Source: Clostridia bacterium
GTDB lineage: Bacteria > Bacillota > Clostridia > Christensenellales > Aristaeellaceae
DNA length: 64,000 nucleotides
Assembly (NCBI GenBank): GCA_017512985.1
Contig: JAFWEJ010000005.1
Span: 62,001-126,000 of the forward strand
Direction of reading: 5' to 3'
This document shows positions 57,692 through 64,000 of the stretch, piece after piece (position 1 is the first letter of the stretch; each line of letters starts with the position of its first letter). A program made the position numbers and the translations under genes. The notes beneath the pieces were generated by a model. The model saw nothing but the letters and a program-made list of their open reading frames with translations, was not told the origin of the DNA and ran no database searches.

Positions 57692-57830
57692 GAAGCCAGA
57701 CAGGGAGCGGAGAAATTCGCTCCTTGTTTTGTGATCGTCGCAGCCACTCTGACTGCGTCTGTGACTCGTCAATCGTGGGCTCCTGTAACATGGGAGGCAT
57801 TCGCCGCACTGAAGTGCGGATGCCTCCGCA

Positions 57831-58265
57831 TCACTGCTCCGTGATCGTCGTTGCCAGCAGCGTATAAGTCACATTCGTCGCGGTGCGGTCATAGGTCCGG
57901 TCCGGAGCCTTCTGCAGGGAAACGCCGGTGCAGATCGTCTTGAACCCGGAGACATTGTCCGTGATCGTCAGCGTTCCCAGGGCGATGCGGTTCGGGCTGT
58001 TCGTACTCCTCGCCCACTTCGCCCAGCGGCGGAGGAAATCATCCCCGATACTGTTCTGCGGCACCTCGATCTGGATGGTGCCGTTTGTCGTCTTCAGGCG
58101 GTTGACCACGACATAGCCATCCGCCGTGGAGGTATGGGAAGTCAGGTCCCCCGCAGCGGAGATGGTGATCTTCCCGATCCCGCACAGGTGCAGGTTCGCC
58201 GTGCCGACGTCCGGGTGATAGAGGACGGATTTGACGTCCGGAAGAGAATATACGTTATAAGCCAT
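57831..58265 (-). CDS. Tail tube protein (DUF3277 type)
   Basis: The protein is 144 residues with GGAGGGTTTTC before the ATG. NVYSLPDVKSVLYHPDVGTA and GTIQIEVPQNSIGDDFLRRW, LTITDNVSGFKTICTGVSLQ fit the DUF3277 tube family that pairs with DUF3383 sheaths. It forms the inner hollow tube. It lies downstream of the sheath fragment. Confidence 0.8.
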   Translation of the reverse strand: MAYNVYSLPDVKSVLYHPDVGTANLHLCGIGKITISAAGDLTSHTSTADGYVVVNRLKTTNGTIQIEVPQNSIGDDFLRRWAKWARSTNSPNRIALGTLTITDNVSGFKTICTGVSLQKAPDRTYDRTATNVTYTLLATTITEQ

Positions 58266-58267
58266 AC

Positions 58268-58296
58268 TTGAAAACCCTCCGCATTGCGATTAAAAT
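58268..58296 (+). promoter_or_regulatory. Promoter of the lipoprotein gene in the tail cluster
   Basis: TTGAAA (58268-58273), 17 bases, TAAAAT (58291-58296). The -35 lies just before the start codon of the divergent tube gene. Confidence 0.65.
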
Positions 58297-58325
58297 ATGG
58301 ATATAAAAAGAGGAGTAATACTGCC

Positions 58326-59090
58326 ATGAAAAAACTGACTGTTGTTTTCCTTATTACCATCCTTGCCGCCATATTCCTGACTGCCTGTATGGCCGAGGAA
58401 GATTATTCCGGAATCTGGTATATGCGCGAGATCAGTTTAGGCGGCGTAACGCTGAGCCTGGAAGGGCTGGATCTGGAAGCGCTGCACAAACGGCAATATA
58501 TTGATCTGCGCGCGGACGGCAACGCCGAACTGCTGAACAATATGACAGACAGCGGCATATATCAGTCCCTGGACGGCAGCTGGTCCATCAACGGCAAAGG
58601 AGAAATAGAGATACAGTTCCCCGGCGGGGTAATGACTCTCATCCCGCAGGATGGTAATCTCTGCCTGCAGGACGGCGACACGGTCCAGGTCTACGGAAGA
58701 AATGATCCATCAACCTACCATACTGAACTCCACACAGAAGAGAATCAGATTGTTCCGATTGCGGGAAACACGGCTGAAAAGGAAGAGGATTTTTTCGGCA
58801 TCTGGACATCAAGCGGTGAGATCCTGATCAACGGAGCCCGGCAGGAAATATTTTCCAGCCAACAGATAATACTGACAATCCTTCCGGGCAGGCTCAGCTA
58901 TTCCGTCGGAGACAGAACAGAAGACCGCATAACTCTTTTCCAGGACAACATTCTTTCAGCTTGGGTTGAAATTGCCCCGGAAGAATACCTTCTTGATTTT
59001 ACCCTGGCATTGTTTGAAGACGGCTCGCTGGGCTGGTCGACAAATCAGGAAGGAATGCCAATCAACCTTTACCGGAAAAACGCACAATAA
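58326..59090 (+). CDS. Lipoprotein of unknown function, in the tail cluster
   Basis: The protein is 254 residues from the ATG at 58326 (AGAGGAG site; the frame from 58284 would start inside the promoter). KKLTVVFLITILAAIFLTAC is a lipobox signal. The mature part has two similar beta-rich halves (YSGIWYMREISLGG... and FFGIWTSSGEILING...), each like a small lipocalin-type barrel. Function unknown; it is outside the membrane. Confidence 0.75.
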   Translation: MKKLTVVFLITILAAIFLTACMAEEDYSGIWYMREISLGGVTLSLEGLDLEALHKRQYIDLRADGNAELLNNMTDSGIYQSLDGSWSINGKGEIEIQFPGGVMTLIPQDGNLCLQDGDTVQVYGRNDPSTYHTELHTEENQIVPIAGNTAEKEEDFFGIWTSSGEILINGARQEIFSSQQIILTILPGRLSYSVGDRTEDRITLFQDNILSAWVEIAPEEYLLDFTLALFEDGSLGWSTNQEGMPINLYRKNAQ

Positions 59091-59102
59091 GCAGCCGCGT
59101 CG

Positions 59103-59130
59103 AAACCGCCCGGAATGCCCGGGCGGTTTT
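59103..59130 (+). terminator. Intrinsic terminator of the lipoprotein gene
   Basis: AACCGCCCG/CGGGCGGTT stem followed by TTTT. It ends two bases before the stop of the sheath fragment on the other strand. Confidence 0.8.
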
Positions 59131-59131
59131 G

Positions 59132-59317
59132 TCAAACCTGCACATTCACGGTAATGACAATACTTTCAATGCTGCCAGCCAGGGTCAGGGCGCACTGCAC
59201 CGGAACAGCTTTGTGCGCCGCGCGGTCCGCGTCGCTCTGGTCGTCATAGCTGTCAGCCCAAAGCATAAAGCCATTCTCAATGATGTCCCCGTTATGGACC
59301 GGACCGCTATAGGCCAT
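59132..59317 (-). CDS. Stand-alone sheath C-terminal segment (duplicate)
   Basis: The protein is 61 residues: four new residues (MAYS) and then GPVHNGDIIENGFMLWADSY... ending SIESIVITVNVQV, nearly identical to the end of the sheath protein at 61337 (about 52 of 57 residues). It has an ATG and an AAGAAGGT site, so it could be made. DNA identity is lower than protein identity, meaning selection has kept it. It may be a remnant of a second sheath gene or a separate cap-like subunit. Confidence 0.65.
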   Translation of the reverse strand: MAYSGPVHNGDIIENGFMLWADSYDDQSDADRAAHKAVPVQCALTLAGSIESIVITVNVQV

Positions 59318-59439
59318 ACAGTTTACCTTCTTTTCCTTCTTTTATACGGGCCGTTTTTGTGATACAGTAATATGGAATTGTATTGATAACAGAAAAAAAG
59401 TGAAACCAGTTCCGACTGAAGAATACCGGAGGTACAGAA

Positions 59440-61248
59440 ATGAAAAAACTTGCTGCCCTTGTACTGGCCCTGCTTGTGCTTGTATCCGGCACGGTTTACG
59501 CGGAGGACACGCCTGCGCCCGCAATCCGCGATACCCTCAGCGCGGACGGTTTCCGCCATGTTGACATGCCGGTCGATGTCTCCGGCGACTGCAGTGCAAA
59601 CATTCTGCTGGATGCTTCCCACCTGTCCGTGGAGGACCTGCTGTACGCGAAGCTGCTGGCGGATTTGGTTCCCTATATCCATACCGCTTCGCATACCCGG
59701 GAGGAACTGGATGCCCTCAGCGGGGAATACCTGCTGAATCCGGTTGTCCGGCTCAGCTTCCTGAAAGAGGGAACGGACGGAATCCATATTTATCTGCGGA
59801 TGCACTGGTACTCACAGGAGAAGAACCTGTCCCGGGGTTATGACCTGATGTACGAAATGTTCTTCGAGGCAGACCTGGATGATGCGGAAAGCATACTTGC
59901 CGCGGCCGGCGCTGTAAAAGAGAACCTTCATGACACCATATCTTCCTCCCCCTACCAAGTCCAGATCTACCGGGCAGCCGCCGTCAGCAACCTGCTGAAC
60001 CGGGCGTATAACTACGTCACCTACCTGGATTAGTACGCCTTTCTGGAGCAGGCAGAAACACAGCTTGCGGACAACCCCGAAGCTTTCCTGGCACAGATGA
60101 AGCGGGTTCGCGGCCTGTTGGCGGATTCCCGGGGCGCCGTTGCCGCTTTTGCGGGAAATGAAGACAGCATCGCCCTGAACGGGCGCCTGGCCGACGCGTT
60201 CCTGTCCCGGCTGGGCACGGAATCCCACGAACCCGCTGACTACAGCAGCCTGCCCGTGCCCGCCGCCCGGGAAGGGCTGGTCATTGACAGCAATGTCCTG
60301 TACAACCTGATTTTCGTCGGGTTCGGGACACTGGATATACAATATTCCGCTGACCTGGACGCCCTGGCTGAACTGGTCACGGACAAATACCTCCGCCCCG
60401 GCATGGAAACCGCTTACAACGTCATGCACGGTTTTTCCGATTCGTTGGGTATGTATATCGTTTCCTACCGCGATTCTGAAATCCGGAGCAGCTTCGAAGC
60501 CATGGAACAGGCCGGAAGCTTTGTCGCGGGGCTGGACATGGGTCAGGAGGAACTGGACGGCTATATTTCTTCCGCCGCCGGCTACTATTCACCTGTTTCA
60601 GCTGAAAATTCCCTGGATGCGGTTTTCAATGCTGTATCCGATATCATTGACTATCTGGAAGGAGATGACCCGCTGTGGCGGCAGCAGGGCATGAAGTCCC
60701 TGGAAGCCATGACGCCCGAATCTGTCCGGGCTTACGCTCCGCTGTACACTGTCCTGGCCGAAAAAGGAGTCCGTTCCACCGCCGGCGGTGCTGAAATCCT
60801 GGAACAGAACGCAGACCTGTATGACGTGATCCTGAATCCGTTCCATATCTTTCCCGGGGTGTTTCAGGATGTGCCCGAAGACCATCCACGCTATAATGCT
60901 GTCCGTTTCGTAACGGATAAGCAAATCATGCCGGCTCCGGACGGCGTGTTCGGCGTGGATCTTCCTGCCACCGAGGGTGACCTGGCCGTTGCCCTGACAG
61001 CCCTCGTCTTTGGTGAGGCATATTCCCTGGAGACTTCGCTCCAATTCCTTGCCGGGTACGACATCATGAAAGCCGATACAGATCCCGGCGCGGCCCTTAC
61101 CGCCGGAACTGCTGCAGATCGCCTGAATGCGCTTGCTTCCCTCGCGAGGCTTAAACCCCAGTATGCGGTTGCGGACGCGGACGCCGTTCTGACCCGCGGT
61201 GAATTCGCGGAAATCCCGATGAACTGGAACGACTGGATAGCAAATTAA
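59440..61248 (+). pseudogene. Secreted M16C-like/SLH protein with in-frame TAG
   Basis: A signal peptide (MKKLAALVLALLVLVSGTVYA) opens a frame that continues without shift to TAA at 61246, except for one TAG at 60031-60033. Residues up to about 440 resemble the C-terminal half of M16C metalloproteases (PreP-type; VLYNLIFVGFGTL, MYIVSYRDSEIRSSFEAMEQ), without the HxxEH half. The end has an SLH-like domain (FQDVPEDHPRYNAVRFVTDK). The protein would be 602 residues if the amber codon were read through. Either a recent nonsense mutation, an error, or readthrough. Confidence 0.6.
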
Positions 61249-61336
61249 TCAGTCCGCTTCCCTGAACAGCAACCGAGGCATGCTTCCGTACCTCTTCCGG
61301 TGCGCCGCGCAGGTATTCTTCACAGGATTCAGAAAA

Positions 61337-62455
61337 CTATACCTGCACATTCACAGTAATGACAATCGATTCAATGCTTCCCGCCAGGGTCAGGGCAGCC
61401 TGGACCGGGACGGCTTTGTGCGCCGCGCGGTCCGCGTCGGGCTGCTCATCATAGCTGTCAGCCCAAAGCATAAAGCCATTCTCAATGATGTCCCCGTTAT
61501 GAACCGGGCCGACATTACTGCCGCGCCAGGCAGCGGAGGCGAGAACACCCATATCGGTATAATTCATGAGGATCGCCGAGAACCGGTTGATGAACTGCGC
61601 CGTGGAATCGTCCGTCTGGGGCATCTTGTCCGGGTTTTCCGCCAGCATGGAAACGGCCGCGTTCTGCAGATCCTCTGCGATCTTGTCCACATACAGGACC
61701 TCGTCATACCGCTGGCCGTTGCTGACGGATCCGTTCTCCAGCAGCAGATGCAAATAACCTCGGGCAACGTATACGTTGCATCCAAGCGCCTTCAGGCTGT
61801 CAACGTCAGATTGTGTCAGGGAAGAGGGCTGAATACCCTGGATCGTCTTATAGCACAGCGCAAAGGCGGAGCCTTTATGCGAGAGCTCCAATCCCATCGC
61901 CGTACCCATCACCGCGGCGCAGTCGGATATGCTGCTGCAATAAAACGGCAGCGCACGTTTGACCTGTGCGCCGTGCAGTTTATCCAATACACTGTCGGCA
62001 GCGATCGCCGATGCGACTGTGCCGGTGACCGGCACGAAGAGCATCAGCGGGATGGGCAGGGATTCCACATACTGCGCGAAAGTCAGCCAGTCGGCGGCGG
62101 TACAGGAACTGTCGGTAACCATGACGCCGTAGAATGAAGCAGTCTGGTCCAAGACCGCGTTCAGCGCCCGGGACAGGGTCTCGGACGCCGGATAGCAGGA
62201 GACCAGCAGCCGGGCGGGCGCCGGGGAGGCGGCAAAATACTTCAGCGCGGCTTTATACGGTTCCGTATCCGTACCGAATCCCAGCCCGGCCATTCCTTCC
62301 GCCGCCTCTGTGCCGGAACTGTACGTCATCAGCCGCCTGGACGCGGTATAACCCGAATCCTTCACCAGCAGCAGGCCGGTGTTGAAGGACGCCGGGGACG
62401 CGCCGGCGCGGACCGTGTTGACGACGACGCGGGCAACGGTATTGATGGAAAGCAT
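61337..62455 (-). CDS. Tail sheath protein (DUF3383 type)
   Basis: The protein is 372 residues with CGGAGGAAT before the ATG. The pattern SINTVARVVVNTVRAGASPA, LKYFAASPAPARLLVSCYPA, MGTAMGLELSHKGSAFALCY KTIQG, and the end SIESIVITVNVQV fits the DUF3383 sheath. It forms the contractile outer cylinder. Upstream on the same strand are the neck proteins. Confidence 0.85.
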   Translation of the reverse strand: MLSINTVARVVVNTVRAGASPASFNTGLLLVKDSGYTASRRLMTYSSGTEAAEGMAGLGFGTDTEPYKAALKYFAASPAPARLLVSCYPASETLSRALNAVLDQTASFYGVMVTDSSCTAADWLTFAQYVESLPIPLMLFVPVTGTVASAIAADSVLDKLHGAQVKRALPFYCSSISDCAAVMGTAMGLELSHKGSAFALCYKTIQGIQPSSLTQSDVDSLKALGCNVYVARGYLHLLLENGSVSNGQRYDEVLYVDKIAEDLQNAAVSMLAENPDKMPQTDDSTAQFINRFSAILMNYTDMGVLASAAWRGSNVGPVHNGDIIENGFMLWADSYDEQPDADRAAHKAVPVQAALTLAGSIESIVITVNVQV

Positions 62456-62506
62456 AAAATTCCTCCGAAAATTTTTTTATTTTTCCGAAAATTTGTTCAT
62501 TTTTAC

Positions 62507-62537
62507 TGGACATTTATTGGACAACAGGGTGTATAAA
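62507..62537 (+). promoter_or_regulatory. Possible plus-strand promoter between sheath and neck genes
   Basis: TGGACA (62507-62512) and TATAAA (62532-62537), 19 bases apart. Transcript would end at the terminator 62590-62621. Confidence 0.45.
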
Positions 62538-62589
62538 GGAAATGAACAGGGTTTCTTCTTCATATTTTTCTCCTATATTTCCTTCTCAT

Positions 62590-62621
62590 GGCTCCCTTCG
62601 CAACAAAGGGAGCCTTATTTT
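62590..62621 (+). terminator. Intrinsic terminator, plus strand
   Basis: GGCTCCCTT/AAGGGAGCC stem (62590-62598, 62606-62614), then TTATTTT overlapping the end of the neck gene on the other strand. It would close a short RNA of about 75 to 80 nt from 62507. Confidence 0.65.
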
Positions 62622-63175
62622 GCCTGCCGGAAAATAACGACCGCCGGGGCCGGCCGGATGGAATTGCGCGCCGGGGCGGCCTGTTCGCAGCGAACCCTCA
62701 GGGATATGGTGAGATCCGCGCGCCTGCGCCAGAGGGAGCCCTCCTCCTCATGGAGAAGAGACGGCTGCGGCGGGTCCGGAACCGGAAAGATCCCGGCGAA
62801 GCGGAGAATCTGACGGGGAAATCCGGCGCCGTCCAAATAAAGCATAGACCGGATGCGGTGGGCATATTCCTCCGCGGCCGGTCCGTAGCAAACAATAATC
62901 AGCTGATATTTCAGCGTTGTGCAGACAATCGGGAAATGCGTGCCGGCTGTACTGTTCCCCGCGTTGTACTCCGTGGAGACCGGATCCGCGGACAGATCCT
63001 GGAGGACCGTCCAGTAAATGACGTTCCGGTTCCTGGGCGGGCGCGGTACGTTCTCCGGTTCCGCATATGCTTCATGGATCAAGGCGATTGCGTCCGCGGA
63101 GGATTTGTCCAAGTTCAGGCAAGCGCAGAGAGCATCGAAGATCACCGTATGAAAAGAAGAGGATTCAGAGATCAT
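62615..63175 (-). CDS. Neck/tail terminator protein (LIC_12616/gp12-like)
   Basis: The protein is 186 residues from the ATG at 63175 (GGGAGGGTGAAG site). VIYWTVLQDLSADPVSTEYN, YQLIIVCYGPAAEEYAHRIR and EEGSLWRRRADLTISLRVRC follow the LIC_12616/gp12-like neck-protein pattern, usually next to DUF3383 sheath genes. It would cap the tail. Confidence 0.75.
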   Translation of the reverse strand: MISESSSFHTVIFDALCACLNLDKSSADAIALIHEAYAEPENVPRPPRNRNVIYWTVLQDLSADPVSTEYNAGNSTAGTHFPIVCTTLKYQLIIVCYGPAAEEYAHRIRSMLYLDGAGFPRQILRFAGIFPVPDPPQPSLLHEEEGSLWRRRADLTISLRVRCEQAAPARNSIRPAPAVVIFRQAK

Positions 63176-63326
63176 CTTCACCCTCCCAAATAGCACGTTT
63201 TTTTACATAGAAAAACACTCCCCTGCTGCCTGGCTCTACGATACCCTCGCAGGCCGCATCGCAAATGGAGCGCGCGCATACAATATCATGCAGACCATGT
63301 CCTTTCAACAGCCTATCAGGATTCAC
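63165..63326 (-). CDS. Small protein between two neck genes
   Basis: The protein is 53 residues from GTG 63326 to TGA 63165, beginning MNPDRLLKGHGLHDIVCARS and ending KKRAIWEGEDDL. It overlaps both neighbours by 11 bases, the kind of tight packing expected for a true operon gene, and its frame is closed immediately upstream by TGA. Ribosome binding would depend on coupling. No family recognised. Confidence 0.5.
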   Translation of the reverse strand: MNPDRLLKGHGLHDIVCARSICDAACEGIVEPGSRGVFFYVKKRAIWEGEDDL

Positions 63327-63795
63327 GCATCAGGACAGCATATGCCTGGTAATATCCAAAGGCTCCCCAGTCCCGGACACGGACTACGCGCCAGGTCTGG
63401 TTGTTCCAGCGGATGCGGTCCGCACCTGTAAAAGAAGCACCGGAACTTCTGGGCGAACCTTCTGCGACCGCCAGTGGCGGAAGTATCGCAGAAGGTGAGG
63501 TCATCTGAAACGAGCCGTCTCCACTGTGTGGAGCGGCGACGATTGAAGATGCGGGTCCCTCTGGGACTCCGGTGCTTAATGCATAGTCCGTATAGATCGC
63601 TATGAACTGTTCTTCCCTTTCTTCCTCCGGCAGCAGCCGGATCATCTCCGGGGTTCCCGGATGGACGCAGCCTTGAGCCTGAACAGTCACTGTCCGGGAT
63701 GCCGTTCCCGCCCGGGTGCGGGTATAGGTGATACGCTCCACAGTAAAAGCGGTGCAACCCAACTCAGGATCTAAAACAGCGGAAGTAATATCCAT
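63316..63795 (-). CDS. First tail-cluster gene, adaptor/neck-like
   Basis: The protein is 159 residues with GAGGAAAATGA before the ATG. N-terminal strand pair (FTVERITYTRTRAGTASRTV TVQAQG), EEEREEQFIAIYTDYALSTG and the end GADRIRWNNQTWRVVRVRDW GAFGYYQAY are of the kind seen in head-tail joining or neck proteins. It is the first gene after the divergent HTH gene. Confidence 0.65.
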   Translation of the reverse strand: MDITSAVLDPELGCTAFTVERITYTRTRAGTASRTVTVQAQGCVHPGTPEMIRLLPEEEREEQFIAIYTDYALSTGVPEGPASSIVAAPHSGDGSFQMTSPSAILPPLAVAEGSPRSSGASFTGADRIRWNNQTWRVVRVRDWGAFGYYQAYAVLMRES

Positions 63796-63842
63796 TCATT
63801 TTCCTCAACAAACAGCCTGAAAGCCTTATTTTTCACTTGCTT

Positions 63843-63873
63843 TTGCACTCCGGCGTATGGTAATATATGGTAA
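63843..63873 (+). promoter_or_regulatory. Promoter/operator of the HTH gene
   Basis: TTGCAC (63843-63848) and TATGGT (63866-63871) with a 17-base spacer. TATGGTAA occurs twice, at 63856 and 63866, exactly ten bases apart, which suggests a repressor site. Confidence 0.45.
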
Positions 63874-63926
63874 AGAGGACGAGCTGCACTGACCGGACAA
63901 AACAGCATAGAAAGCGAGTGATACCC

Positions 63927-64000
63927 ATGGGATTTGGTGCCAAATTCCGTGAGTTGCGCGAAAGCCGCGGCTTATCCCAGGCCGCGACAGATGAAATTTT
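63927..64000 (+). CDS. XRE-type HTH regulator, 5' end only
   Basis: MGFGAKFRELRESRGLSQAA TDE... is the first helix and start of an XRE helix-turn-helix. The rest lies beyond the window. Divergent from the tail cluster, so it could be its repressor. Confidence 0.7.
   Translation, partial: MGFGAKFRELRESRGLSQAATDEI

Noticed and set aside
60031-60033. General recoding of TAG as an amino acid
   Set aside because: Most genes end in TGA or TAA, but a single internal TAG with another TAG (15674) that follows a visible frameshift gives no support for recoding.
48113-63795. Extracellular contractile injection system (eCIS) or type VI secretion cluster
   Set aside because: No eCIS-type AAA+ ATPase, PAAR spike or T6SS Tss gene; the sheath is DUF3383 type and a holin and lysin are present, so phage-tail origin fits better.

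Overview
The window looks like a chromosomal segment of a fairly GC-rich gut- or rumen-type member of the Bacillota (class Clostridia). The evidence is strong GGAGG-type ribosome binding sites, sigma-A promoters of the TTGACA/TATAAT type, many intrinsic terminators, DUF6465, DUF1653, YbjQ and SIMPL proteins, a PBSX-style tail gene cluster with a phi-LC3-type holin, and many secreted SH3, NlpC/P60-like and BspA-like proteins. No rRNA, tRNA, CRISPR array or insertion sequence was recognised.

Layout. 0-12 kb: a clostripain-like peptidase fragment, a SIMPL protein, a gutted GNAT gene, a SRPBCC-leucine-rich-repeat-zinc-ribbon protein, two small phage-type regulators (5.3-5.9 kb), a ferredoxin-type aldo/keto reductase with a rhomboid protease and a secreted NlpC/P60-like enzyme, then on the minus strand an extracellular metallo-beta-lactamase-fold protein, ThpR, YbjQ and a peptide deformylase. 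12-19 kb: a less GC-rich minus-strand region of repeat proteins (zinc ribbon/SH3, two Sel1 proteins, a J-domain-like protein, a frameshifted HIRAN gene), with two S-box-like (SAM-I clan) RNA elements and a terminator hairpin core present three times. 19-29.6 kb: a 2045-residue DUF4011 helicase-nuclease divergent from an FtsK-like motor, two unknown overlapping genes and a WYL-domain regulator. This looks like a defence or DNA-processing island. 29.9-48 kb: mostly housekeeping and stress functions (HtrA-like protease, thioesterase, HAD phosphatase, an ECF sigma/anti-sigma pair, free-Met-sulfoxide reductase, ComB-like, PPP phosphatase, GGDEF, PPK2, DMT exporter). One AAA/DUF4143 cassette is inserted between 47-bp direct repeats. 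48-64 kb: a contractile phage-tail-like cluster on the minus strand (neck proteins, DUF3383 sheath, DUF3277 tube, frameshifting chaperone, short tape measure, baseplate, lysin, holin). No capsid, portal, terminase or tail fibre is seen inside it, and it is bounded by the start of a divergent HTH gene.

The tail cluster is the most striking part. It is ordered like a tailocin, but it is broken at six places by plus-strand genes (YgjV-like, a TrkA-C membrane protein, a cystatin-like secreted protein, an HD phosphohydrolase, DUF4177, a lipoprotein, and an M16C-SLH gene with an in-frame amber codon), several with their own recognisable promoter. The sheath C-terminal 57 residues are also present as a separate 61-codon gene with its own start. 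The chaperone gene has a textbook minus-one slippery site (TTTTTTC) joining it to the downstream frame.

Family names come from recognising motifs by eye, without database searches. Start codons were moved to those with a ribosome binding site wherever the longest open frame was unlikely.
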